The notes below the pieces were generated by a model. The model was not told the DNA's origin, made no database searches, and saw nothing but the letters and a program-made list of their open reading frames with translations. Source: a bacterium (lineage in GTDB: Bacteria > Vulcanimicrobiota > Xenobia > Xenobiales > Xenobiaceae). Taken from it: 64,000 bases of DNA. Below, in pieces: positions 43,223 to 51,540 of the stretch. The position numbers were made by a program, and so were the translations under genes. Each line of letters starts with the position of its first letter. Position 1 is the first letter of the stretch. Location of the stretch: assembly GCA_022839105.1 (NCBI GenBank), contig JALHDH010000004.1:8653-72652 (forward strand). The letters are read 5' to 3'.

Positions 43223-45208
43223 ATGTCCTTTTCCCTTGGCCTCCGGGCCTGGATCCCGGCGCTCTTGATCCTTGCCCTGGGGGCCAACCTGCCGGCCCTG
43301 GCTGCTCCGACCCGCTCGCTGGTCCGCAAGGAGACGCGCTTCGCAGATTCCCCCGGCGCGAAGGAATTCCCGGGAGCCCAGGCCCTGTATCTCCTGGACG
43401 AGATCGGGTTCGAGGTCCTGCCCGACGGACACACGGTCTACACCGAGCACGACGCGATCAAGGTCCTGACCCCCGAAGGGGCCGCCTCCACTTCCATCCT
43501 GGCCAGGACCTATCGGGCCGGGCTCGAGAGCATCGAGGTGGAGCAGGCCCGCACCATCAGCCCGGACGGCGAAGTCCTGGATGTCCCGGCCTCCAACATC
43601 CAGGACCTCCCCCTGGCCCCTGATTCCCCCCTGTACCGCGAGCAGAGGCTCTTCCGCCTGGAATTCCCGGATGTCCGTCCGGGCTCGGTCCTCGAGTTCC
43701 GTCTGCGGACCCGGCGCTCCCCGCGACCTGACGGGCGCTGGTGGGGGGCCTCCTTCGTCCAGAACCTGGAGCCGATCCTCTCCTCCACCTTCACGGTTCG
43801 CGTCCCCCAGGACTCCAAAATCCACTGGAGCGCCCCCGGGGTCACGCCAGGACGTCCCCGTGAGAGCGTCCAGGACGGAATGCGCATCCTGCGCTGGGAG
43901 GTCCGCAACGTCCCGGCCCTGGTCCCGGAGCCGGCGATGCCTCCGGTCGAGCGCTGCCTGCACCGGATCGAGGTCGGAAACCTGGACTCCTGGCAGGATC
44001 TCGGGGACTGGTTCGGACGCCGCTGGCAGGCCGCATTGGAGCAGGACCGGGGTCTGGACCTGGTGAGTGCGGGCCTCGTCCCGGCTTCCCGCCCGGCCGA
44101 GGAGAAGATCCGGGCGGTCCTGACCTGGGCCGCCCGACGCTACAAGATCCAGGAGAACCTCTCGGACCCCTGGAATCCTGCACCCGCCAGCCAGGCGCTC
44201 CGGGCGCAGATCCTCAGCCCCACGGACATGGCGCTCCTCCTGAGCGCCACCCTGCGCCGCCTGGGCCTGGAGGCCACGCCCGTCCTGGCCTCGAGCCTGC
44301 GCGAAGAGCGCCTGGAGCGAGAACTTCCCCAGCCCGAGAAGGTGGCCCGGGTCCTCCTGAGGATCGCCCGTCCCCGGGGTGGCTGGTGGTGGATCGATCC
44401 CGCCTCCCCCGGAGAACTCCTGAACTCCGCGCCAGGAGGAGCCCAGGGAGTGGGCGCCCTCCTGGTCCGCCCCGAAGGATCTGAGAAGATCTCCACTCCC
44501 GTCTCCTCCCCCGACGAGAACCTGCGGGACGTCGAGATGGAGGTCCGCATCGAGCCGGAGGGCCAGGCCGAGCTGATCATGTCCTTGACCTCGGAAGGGG
44601 CCAACGCCGCCCTGTGGCGCTCCCTGGAGCAGGAGCTGGCCGGTACTCCGGGCTCTGAGCGGGAAAGGCTGCTGGACCGGCTCTTCCACAGCCTGATCCA
44701 GGGCTTCGCGGTGAGCGGTCGGCTCTACTCGCACTACTTCCCCGAGAAGCTCGCCCCCGGGGCTCCCTTCCAGGTCTCGACCACCCTGGTCTTCCCCGAA
44801 TTGGCGGCTTCCCGCGAGGATGGCCGGACTCGGGCCCTGCCCCTGCCCCTGTATGGCGGCGATCGGCTGGCCTCCCTGGCGGATTCCGGGGCCCGCCTCT
44901 TCCCGGCCCGCTTCGAGTTCCCGTTCCGGGACGACGTGCGGATCCACCTGGCCCTTCCGGAGGGCAGCCGGATCCTCGAGGTGCCTGCGGACCAGTCGAT
45001 CCAGACGCCGCTGGGCTCCTTCTTCAGCACGACCCGCCAGGAGGGAAGCCACGTCTGGCTCTACAGTCGGCTGGTGATGCAGAGGACCTGGGTCAACCCT
45101 GAGGACTTCGAGGCGCTCCGCCGCCTGGCTCAAGCCCAGGCCGAAGTCCTGACGACTCCGCTGGTCTATGAGCCCCCGACCTCCACCACCGCCCAGGAGG
45201 CCCCTTGA
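43223..45208 (+). CDS. Exported DUF3857/transglutaminase-like protein without the catalytic cysteine
   Basis: The 661-residue protein has a signal peptide (cleavage after LAA near 28). A DUF3857-like domain (about 45-240) contains DAIKVLTPEGAASTS and VEQARTISPDGEVLDV. The transglutaminase-like part (about 290-375) contains AEEKIRAVLTWAARRYKIQ and LSPTDMALLLSATLRRLGL. In active members the latter segment reads GxCxDxA; here Pro333 stands at the Cys position, and the region that normally supplies the His reads ARPRGGWWWIDPAS. A beta-rich C-terminus follows. It is probably a periplasmic or surface binding protein. It is coupled to ispE by a 4-bp TTGA overlap. Confidence 0.75.
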   Translation: MSFSLGLRAWIPALLILALGANLPALAAPTRSLVRKETRFADSPGAKEFPGAQALYLLDEIGFEVLPDGHTVYTEHDAIKVLTPEGAASTSILARTYRAGLESIEVEQARTISPDGEVLDVPASNIQDLPLAPDSPLYREQRLFRLEFPDVRPGSVLEFRLRTRRSPRPDGRWWGASFVQNLEPILSSTFTVRVPQDSKIHWSAPGVTPGRPRESVQDGMRILRWEVRNVPALVPEPAMPPVERCLHRIEVGNLDSWQDLGDWFGRRWQAALEQDRGLDLVSAGLVPASRPAEEKIRAVLTWAARRYKIQENLSDPWNPAPASQALRAQILSPTDMALLLSATLRRLGLEATPVLASSLREERLERELPQPEKVARVLLRIARPRGGWWWIDPASPGELLNSAPGGAQGVGALLVRPEGSEKISTPVSSPDENLRDVEMEVRIEPEGQAELIMSLTSEGANAALWRSLEQELAGTPGSERERLLDRLFHSLIQGFAVSGRLYSHYFPEKLAPGAPFQVSTTLVFPELAASREDGRTRALPLPLYGGDRLASLADSGARLFPARFEFPFRDDVRIHLALPEGSRILEVPADQSIQTPLGSFFSTTRQEGSHVWLYSRLVMQRTWVNPEDFEALRRLAQAQAEVLTTPLVYEPPTSTTAQEAP

Positions 45209-46089
45209 CCCCCCTGCTCTGCTCGGCCCCGGCCAAGTTGAACCTGGCCCTGGAGATCCGTGGGCTCCTTCCAGGCGGATACCATGAGCTGGACACCGTC
45301 TTCACCTGGCTGGAGCTCGAGGATCTCCTGGAAGTCCAACCGGCGGCGCGGACCGAGCTGGTCCTCCGGGACGAGATCGCCCGGGGCGCCCGGGTCCTGG
45401 CCGATGAGGAGAACCTGGTCATGCGGGCCCTGCGAAGCCTGGAGGACCAGGTCGGCCGGGAACTGCCCACCCGGTTGCACCTGGTCAAGAGGATCCCGGC
45501 CGGGGGAGGCCTGGGCGGCGGCAGCGCCGACGCCGCAGCCGCGCTCCTGGGGGTGGCCCGGGCCCACCGGCTCCCCCTGAGCCGGGGCGATCTGCTCCGC
45601 CTGGCCGCCCGACTGGGAGCCGATGTGGCCTTCGGCCTGGACGGTGGGACCGCCCGGGGGCAGGGGCGCGGCGAGATCCTCAGCCCCCTGCCTCCTCCAC
45701 CCGATCTGCCCGTGATCCTGCTGATCCCGCCCTTCCCGCTGAGCACCCCCGAGGTCTACCAGAGCTGGGATCGGCTTCCCGACGCGGCCCGAAGACCGGG
45801 AAGAGGAAGCGTCGAGCGCGTGGTGTCCGCCCTGCCGAGCGGTCGGGCCGAGGACCTTCTCGAAGCCGTCGGCAACGACCTGGAGCCTGCCGCCGAGGCC
45901 CTGCGCCCGGAGCTCTCCGAGCTGAGGGCGAAGATGCTGCAGGCCGGCTGCTCGGTGGCCAGGCTCTGCGGCAGCGGCTCGACCCTCTTCGGCCTGCTGG
46001 GCTCCAACGGTGACCCGGCCCCCGTGGCCGCCCGCCTGGAAGGCCTGGGCCAGGTCCTGTGCACCCGCTTCCGGAGGTCCCCCCGATGA
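45205..46089 (+). CDS. ispE: 4-diphosphocytidyl-2-C-methyl-D-erythritol kinase
   Basis: The 294-residue GHMP kinase starts at TTG 45205. It has the family opening APAKLNLALEIRGLLPGGYHEL, the ATP-binding loop IPAGGGLGGGSADAAAAL and the C-terminal CSVARLCGSGSTLFGL motif. It phosphorylates CDP-methylerythritol in the non-mevalonate isoprenoid pathway. The start overlaps the upstream gene, and the stop overlaps the following nucleotidyltransferase by 4 bp. The usual downstream gene in many genomes is ispD or a PRPP synthetase; here a different transferase follows. Confidence 0.95.
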   Translation: MTPLLCSAPAKLNLALEIRGLLPGGYHELDTVFTWLELEDLLEVQPAARTELVLRDEIARGARVLADEENLVMRALRSLEDQVGRELPTRLHLVKRIPAGGGLGGGSADAAAALLGVARAHRLPLSRGDLLRLAARLGADVAFGLDGGTARGQGRGEILSPLPPPPDLPVILLIPPFPLSTPEVYQSWDRLPDAARRPGRGSVERVVSALPSGRAEDLLEAVGNDLEPAAEALRPELSELRAKMLQAGCSVARLCGSGSTLFGLLGSNGDPAPVAARLEGLGQVLCTRFRRSPR

Positions 46090-46868
46090 GCTTCCCAGAC
46101 CGCGTCGAGGCGGTCCTTCTGGCCGGAGGACACCTCGAAAGCCTCCCCGAGGGCGAGAGCGCTCCTCCTGGGAAGGGCCTTCTTCCCATCGGCCCGCTTC
46201 CCATGGCCGCCAGGACCCTGCGCGCCCTGGTCGAGTCGCCTCGCATCGAGCGGGTGATCCTGGTCAGTCCGGTCGACCCCGGAAGCCTGGGACCCGAATG
46301 GGAGGGCGCCGACCAGGTGGCTCCCGCCGGCGCCGATCTGATCCAATCCCTGCGCGCGGGCCTGGAGTGCACCCGGGATTCCCAGGCCCCGGTACTGACC
46401 GTGGCCGGCGATCTGCCCTTCCTGAGCAGCTCGGCGGTGACCGACTTCCTGGGGAGATGCGCCGGACGGCCCGAGGCCTCGGTCTGGTACGGGTTCATGC
46501 GCAAGGAGGTCTCGGAGGAGAAGTTTCCCGGAGTGCGCCACACCTGGGCCCGACTTGCCGAGGGCACCTTCTGCGGAACCGGACTGGTGGCGCTGCGCCC
46601 CCAGGTGGCTGAACGCATGGAGCAGGCCCTGAAGGAGCTGGCTCGGGCCCGCAAGAACCCGCTGCGCCTGGCGGCCATCCTGGGGTGGCGGACGGTCCTG
46701 GCCTTCGCGCTGCGCCGCCTGAGCGTGCCCCTGGCCGAAGAATCCGCCCGGAGGCTTCTGGGGGTCCCCTGCGCGGGAATCGAATCCCCCTACGCCGAGA
46801 CGGCCTTCAACGTCGACTGTCGCGAGACCCTGTTGGAGGCCCGCCGACTGGCCACCCGCCTGGGCTGA
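46086..46868 (+). CDS. NTP-transferase-domain protein (MobA/GlmU-like fold)
   Basis: The 260-residue protein starts at ATG 46086 (ATGA overlap with ispE). It begins with an altered nucleotidyltransferase signature, AVLLAGGHLESLPEGESAPPGKG, where the usual GxGxRM stretch is expanded and lacks Arg. Asp in TVAGDLPFLSSSAV corresponds to the metal-binding Asp, and an acidic late motif TAFNVDCRETLLEA ends the domain. It resembles MobA-like or IspD-like enzymes but is clearly not canonical IspD. The nucleotide and acceptor are unknown. Confidence 0.75.
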   Translation: MSFPDRVEAVLLAGGHLESLPEGESAPPGKGLLPIGPLPMAARTLRALVESPRIERVILVSPVDPGSLGPEWEGADQVAPAGADLIQSLRAGLECTRDSQAPVLTVAGDLPFLSSSAVTDFLGRCAGRPEASVWYGFMRKEVSEEKFPGVRHTWARLAEGTFCGTGLVALRPQVAERMEQALKELARARKNPLRLAAILGWRTVLAFALRRLSVPLAEESARRLLGVPCAGIESPYAETAFNVDCRETLLEARRLATRLG

Positions 46869-46923
46869 TCCCGGAACGACCTCGCCAAAGCCCCAGGCGG
46901 ACTCGATCCTTTGTCCAGACATG

Positions 46924-46951
46924 TTGACTTGAGGCCGGGTTGACCTGATAA
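46924..46951 (+). promoter_or_regulatory. Probable promoter of the EF-hand-like gene
   Basis: TTGACT (46924-46929) and TGATAA (46946-46951) are separated by 16 bp, 38 bp ahead of the ATG. A strong GAGGAGG ribosome site lies in between. Confidence 0.4.
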
Positions 46952-46989
46952 GGACATGAAGAGCTCGAGTCTTGAGGAGGCGAAACGCC

Positions 46990-48324
46990 ATGTACGTCGG
47001 TTCTGGCCAGGTCTACGGCCCACAGGGGGTCGGGTTCACCCTCGGAGGCCCAGGCCTTCCCATGGCGGCCACCGGATACCAGGGCCAATCGGGAGTCTCG
47101 TCCACCCTGCTGGGGGGCCCTTGGGGCGACGCCGGCTATAGCGGCAGCTTCGGGACCTATGGCGGGGCCTTTGCCGGCATGGGCACCATGGGCGAGATGG
47201 CGGGCTACTACATCGGTGACTCCTACCTCAATCAGGGCGCGGTGGGCTCCAACTACTCCGACCACATGATGAACCTGGGTTCGGCGGTCTGGGTGGAAGA
47301 GGTGGTCACCGAGACTCCCGGCAAGATGTGGGACGTCTGGTTCGACCATGTGGACGGACAGAAGACCACCCAGCGCTCGCCCATCGTCCTGGATCTCAAC
47401 GGCAATGGCAAGCCCGACATCACGGGCGCCAACGTCCTGGGCAACGGAAAGATCGACGGAGCCACCGCGCTCTTCGACATCGACCCCACCAAGAGCAGTT
47501 GGGAATTCAAGAGCCTCCAGCGCCGTCCAGGCAACGGCGCTCCCAGCGTCCCGGGCGGGCGCTGGATCGAAGAGGACGGGCGCAAGCTGTACGTGGACAA
47601 GGACGGCACGGTCCAGGGCGAGCTGAAGCGCACCGGGGCCGGAGGCAAGGAGGAGTACCACTGGGGCAAGCAGGAGACCCGCGAGAAGACCGAGTGGCTG
47701 GCCAAGAACGGCGGGGATGGCCTGCTGGTCTGGGATGTCGACAAGGACGGAAAGATCACCTCCAGCAAGGAGCTCTTCGGCGAGTTCGACACCGATGGCA
47801 AGAAGCGCTTCGCCAACGGGTACGAGAAGCTGGCCTTCCACTTCGACAAGGACGGCGACGGCCTGGTCAAGGGCGAAGAGCTCGAGGGCCTGCAGATCTG
47901 GATGGACTCCAATGCCGACGGCAAGGTGGATGCGGGCGAGCTTCGCGAGCTTTCCGAGTTCGGGATCACCTCCCTGAACGTCGGGGACTACGACTCCAAG
48001 ACCATGGAGGGCAGCTTCGGAGTCGAGACGCGCTCCCAGGAGGTTCGCAGCGCGGTCTGGGCCGGCTACAACGGGACCCAGGGTTCCCAGGGCGCCATCG
48101 GCGGCTCCTTCGGGATGGCCGTGGGCGGCGTGTACGGCCCGGGCGGCCTGAGCGGCTGGAGCGGCGGCTGGAATGGGACGGCGGAGACCACCGGGACCTT
48201 CCCCTCAAGCCAGTTCAACCTGGCCGAGCTGGTCAGCGCCTACCTCAAGGCCTGGAACCCCTCCCAGTCCGCCAACCTGTGGAACCAGGGCTGGGGCGCC
48301 GGTCGGGGCTACTCCTTCTGGTAG
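46990..48324 (+). CDS. Gly-rich protein with EF-hand-like calcium-binding loops
   Basis: The 444-residue protein starts at ATG 46990 with a strong GAGGAGG site nine bases upstream. No classical signal peptide is present. The N-terminus (1-90) is Gly/Tyr-rich and low complexity. LDLNGNGKPDI (about 136) opens the repeat region. DxDxDG loops follow: DVDKDGKITSSKE (249), DKDGDGLVKGEE (286) and DSNADGKVDAGE (306), as in calcium-binding EF-hand and dockerin-like loops. The Gly-rich C-terminus resembles the N-terminus. It may be a secreted, type I- or surface-exported protein. It is monocistronic, with its own promoter and a terminator at 48377. Confidence 0.8.
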   Translation: MYVGSGQVYGPQGVGFTLGGPGLPMAATGYQGQSGVSSTLLGGPWGDAGYSGSFGTYGGAFAGMGTMGEMAGYYIGDSYLNQGAVGSNYSDHMMNLGSAVWVEEVVTETPGKMWDVWFDHVDGQKTTQRSPIVLDLNGNGKPDITGANVLGNGKIDGATALFDIDPTKSSWEFKSLQRRPGNGAPSVPGGRWIEEDGRKLYVDKDGTVQGELKRTGAGGKEEYHWGKQETREKTEWLAKNGGDGLLVWDVDKDGKITSSKELFGEFDTDGKKRFANGYEKLAFHFDKDGDGLVKGEELEGLQIWMDSNADGKVDAGELRELSEFGITSLNVGDYDSKTMEGSFGVETRSQEVRSAVWAGYNGTQGSQGAIGGSFGMAVGGVYGPGGLSGWSGGWNGTAETTGTFPSSQFNLAELVSAYLKAWNPSQSANLWNQGWGAGRGYSFW

Positions 48325-48376
48325 CCTGGACTTCTCCAGGCCCGAATCTTCCGGGGCCCGGGTCCCGGCCTGACCA

Positions 48377-48399
48377 GGCCCGGGGAAACCCGGGCCTTT
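48377..48399 (+). terminator. Rho-independent terminator after the EF-hand-like gene
   Basis: GGCCCGGG (48377-48384) and CCCGGGCC (48389-48396) form a perfect 8-bp stem closed by a GAAA tetraloop, followed by TTT. It lies 17 bp before the next gene's ATG. Confidence 0.6.
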
Positions 48400-48415
48400 G
48401 CACTTGGAGGCACCC

Positions 48416-50374
48416 ATGACAGAGCATCCCCTGGCCCGCCCCATGACCCGCCTGGTCAACATCCTGCGCCGCTCCCCATCTCCGGACTGGGAGGCCCTCA
48501 AACCCGCCCTGCTGGAAGCCGCCGCCTATACCCGGACCCTTCAGGCCAGGACCCGGAACGGTCTGCCCCTCCTGGCCGCAGCCCGGGGATTCGAGGACCT
48601 CTGCACCCGTGCCGAGACGGCCCTCTCCGAGCAGGCGGGGATCCTGACCGGCCTGGCCGAGGCGGTCCAAAGCCAGGACCCGGAGACCCTCGGCGCCCTG
48701 GTCGAGCCTCTGGAACGGGTGGCCGGGCGGGTGAGCCAGACCCTCGAGGGCCTGCGCGAGACGGCTCGGAGGATGCCCCACTTCAGCGACGTGCCGATCC
48801 TCGACGAGATGATCACGCTGGCGCTGAACCAGCTCAAGATGGAGAAGGACTTCTCCGAGGATCTCCGGGCCCGCCTTCCCGCTCTTCGAGGCTTCCTTCA
48901 GTACCTGCGCCAGGTGGCCGGCCGCTTCCGCGATCGCCACCCGGAGCGGGCCGATCTGGCCGAGGGGCTCGAGGAGGTGACCGGATCGCTGGAGCAGGCC
49001 GCCGGAGGTCTCTTCCTGTACCTGCAGGAAGGCCAGGACCCGGTCGATCTCTCCCAGGCCCTCTCCTTGATGGACCGGGGAATGCTGGCCCTGGGTCGGA
49101 TCTTCCAAGGGATGCGCGAGGTGCAGCACTCCGGACTGGTCTTTTCGGAGAACCCCGTCCTGGATCGGCTGGCTCGCTCCATCCAGGCCCTTCAGGCAGG
49201 TGAGCCCGGGCTGGCCCGCATGGAGGAGGATCTCGGGGAACTCACCCGATTCCACCAGGGCCTGGCCCGGGAGGCGGCCATCCTGGAGAGCGCCACCTTC
49301 ATGCCCCTCTCCCTGCGCGACGAGTTCCTCCCCGGAATCTTCGAGCTCCTGGCCAGGATGGACGCCGAGCTGGATCTCCTCCATCGCCGGCCAGCGGACC
49401 CGGGGGACCTGGCGGAGGCGATCAACCGCTACCAATTCCTGGCCAGCGACCTGGACCGGATCCAGGCTGGTCTCGAAGAGCGACTGGCCAGACTCCCTTC
49501 CCTTTCCGGGGCTGGCCACTTCGAGGAACTGGCCGCCCTCCTCCACGGGGTCTACACGGGCTCGGTCCCGGATTGCCGCCTGGAAGGGAAGATCCAGGCC
49601 CTGCGCGCCCTTCAGGAGCAGTTCCAGTCCCAACTGCTCCAGACAGGCGCCCGGAGCGCGGAGGAGGCCGAGCATGCCCGGCAGGTCCTGGCGGCCCTGG
49701 CCGATCAGCGCCAGGCCCTGGATCTGGCCGAGGAATACCTCGGGTCGGGCCACCGGGACCTCCTGCTGGGCTCCTTCGAGGCGCTTCTCTCCCCGACCCG
49801 GGCCCTGATCGAGCTCAAGAACCGGCCCGAGGCCCGGAGCGCCGCCTCCTCCCAGGTTTCCACCTGCCCGGAATGCGCAGGACACAACCCCCCGGACTCA
49901 AGCCGCTGCGGGCACTGTGCCCGGCCCCTGCCCTTCTCGAGCGCGTCCGGGTCCTCGGCCAGCCTGGATCTCTTCGACTCAGGGGCTCGGACCATCCCGG
50001 CAGGAGATCCCTCCAGCCTCTCGGGAAACTTCCGAAGACTGGTCGAGATCCTCGAGGATGCGGGCAACGGAAGGCTCCCGGCCCCCCAGGCCCGAGAACA
50101 GATCGCCGGATTCCTGCAGACCCTCGAGCGGGCCGAGAACCAGATGCGCGAACAGGTGGCTCCCCTGGTCCGGAACGTCGAGGATCAGACCTTGTCCTCC
50201 TATCAAGAGGAGCTCGAGACCCTGGTGGCCTATCTGCGCGAAATCGTGGAGGCCGTGCTCGAAGCCCTGGACTTCGAGAATCCGACCGTCCTGCCCGAGA
50301 TGCAGGCCCGATTGCAGGAGGTCGGCGAGGCCCTGGCCCGCTTCCATGAGGAGGTCACCCGGGCCGGCACCTGA
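48416..50374 (+). CDS. Long helical protein with central zinc ribbon
   Basis: The 652-residue protein starts at ATG 48416 with GGAGG upstream. It is helical and Leu/Glu/Arg-rich on both sides of a short zinc ribbon at about 484-503 (TCPECAGHNPPDSSRCGHC). Several stretches look like coiled coils. No membrane segment or catalytic motif is seen. I do not recognise the family. It is followed by a GT2 glycosyltransferase gene 92 bp later. Confidence 0.75.
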   Translation: MTEHPLARPMTRLVNILRRSPSPDWEALKPALLEAAAYTRTLQARTRNGLPLLAAARGFEDLCTRAETALSEQAGILTGLAEAVQSQDPETLGALVEPLERVAGRVSQTLEGLRETARRMPHFSDVPILDEMITLALNQLKMEKDFSEDLRARLPALRGFLQYLRQVAGRFRDRHPERADLAEGLEEVTGSLEQAAGGLFLYLQEGQDPVDLSQALSLMDRGMLALGRIFQGMREVQHSGLVFSENPVLDRLARSIQALQAGEPGLARMEEDLGELTRFHQGLAREAAILESATFMPLSLRDEFLPGIFELLARMDAELDLLHRRPADPGDLAEAINRYQFLASDLDRIQAGLEERLARLPSLSGAGHFEELAALLHGVYTGSVPDCRLEGKIQALRALQEQFQSQLLQTGARSAEEAEHARQVLAALADQRQALDLAEEYLGSGHRDLLLGSFEALLSPTRALIELKNRPEARSAASSQVSTCPECAGHNPPDSSRCGHCARPLPFSSASGSSASLDLFDSGARTIPAGDPSSLSGNFRRLVEILEDAGNGRLPAPQAREQIAGFLQTLERAENQMREQVAPLVRNVEDQTLSSYQEELETLVAYLREIVEAVLEALDFENPTVLPEMQARLQEVGEALARFHEEVTRAGT

Positions 50375-50466
50375 GAACTCGACCACTCCGTTCCCTTGTG
50401 GTAGGGTCGGTCCGGAATCAAGGCCCTCGCAGGAGGCTTTCGCGATCCCGCTCGAAGGGAGCCGGC

Positions 50467-51540
50467 ATGCCGCTGATGCCGAGACACTCGGTGGTCGTCC
50501 CGGTCTGCAACGAGGCAGAGGTCCTCGAGGCCTTCCATGCACGCTGCTCCTCGGCCATGCGCTCTCTGGGCGACGAGTACGAGATGGTGTACGTCGACGA
50601 CGGCAGCCAGGATGGCTCGTGGGAGATCCTCAGGAGCCTGGCCCAGGAGGATCCCCGCGTCTGCCTCTTGCGACTCTCGCGGAACTTCGGCCATCAGATC
50701 GCCATCACGGCGGGGCTCGAGTCGGCCCGGGGCGAAACCGTCACGACCCTGGATGCGGACCTTCAGGATCCCCCGGAGGTGATCGCCGAACTGGTCGCCG
50801 CCTGGCGGGGAGGGGCCGACGTGGTCTGCGCCGTGCGCCAGGAGCGGAGGGGCGATCCCTGGTTCAAACGCGTCTCCGCCAGCGCCTTCTACCGGCTGGT
50901 CAACCGGTTCTCGGACATCCCGCTCCCCGCCCAGACCGGCGACTTCCGGCTGCTCTCGCGCCGAGCGGTGGACTCCCTGCTCTCGATGCCTGAACAGCAT
51001 CGCTACGTCCGCGGAATGGTCGCCTGGCTCGGCTTCGAGGTGGCGACGGTCGGCTACTCCAGGGAACCCCGGGCCGCCGGCACGACCAAGTATCCCCTCT
51101 CCCGCATGCTGGGGCTGGCCTCCGACGGGATCATGGCCTTCTCGACCCTTCCCCTCCGGGCGGCGAGCTGGTTCGGCCTGGGAGCGACCGGCCTGGGCCT
51201 GGTGGTGGGGACGCGGGTCGCCTGGGAACACCTGGCCGGCCAGCAGGGCCCGAGCTGGGACCGCTCCTTCCTGGCAGCGCTGATCCTGCTCGTGGCCGGC
51301 GGGCAGTTCCTGACTCTCGGGATCCTCGGGCAATACCTCAAGCGGATCCACACCGAGGTCCGAAGGCGCCCGCTGTACCTGGTGCGGGATCAGCGAGGCT
51401 TCGAGGAGGGCTCGGCGCGGATCACTCCGGGGGCTCCAGACCCCGGGCCCAATCCAGGCGGCTCCGGGCCCGCAGGACCTCGTGGCGGGCGGCGACCTGA
51501 CTGGTTCGAGCCGCCAGCAGGTCCACCCGGGCCTGGCTGA
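50467..51540 (+). CDS. GT2 glycosyltransferase, polyprenyl-phosphate sugar synthase-like (GtrB/DPM type)
   Basis: Start ATG 50467 follows AAGGGAG. The GT-A domain (about 8-220) has VVVPVCNEAEVLEAF, VYVDDGSQDGSWEIL, and DADLQDPPEVI as the DxD-type motif. Two C-terminal membrane helices precede RRPLYLVRDQRGF, where such proteins normally end. This family makes polyprenyl-phosphate-glucose or -mannose, the donors for GT-C transferases like those in this window. About 40 further Pro/Gly-rich residues run into the tolC-like gene on the opposite strand, giving a 119-bp convergent overlap. Confidence 0.87.
   Translation: MPLMPRHSVVVPVCNEAEVLEAFHARCSSAMRSLGDEYEMVYVDDGSQDGSWEILRSLAQEDPRVCLLRLSRNFGHQIAITAGLESARGETVTTLDADLQDPPEVIAELVAAWRGGADVVCAVRQERRGDPWFKRVSASAFYRLVNRFSDIPLPAQTGDFRLLSRRAVDSLLSMPEQHRYVRGMVAWLGFEVATVGYSREPRAAGTTKYPLSRMLGLASDGIMAFSTLPLRAASWFGLGATGLGLVVGTRVAWEHLAGQQGPSWDRSFLAALILLVAGGQFLTLGILGQYLKRIHTEVRRRPLYLVRDQRGFEEGSARITPGAPDPGPNPGGSGPAGPRGGRRPDWFEPPAGPPGPG

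Noticed and set aside
45680..46678. Minus-strand open frames opposite ispE and the nucleotidyltransferase
   Set aside because: Arg/Ser/Pro-rich antisense translations without motifs; plus-strand genes are coupled by overlaps and one is unmistakable IspE.
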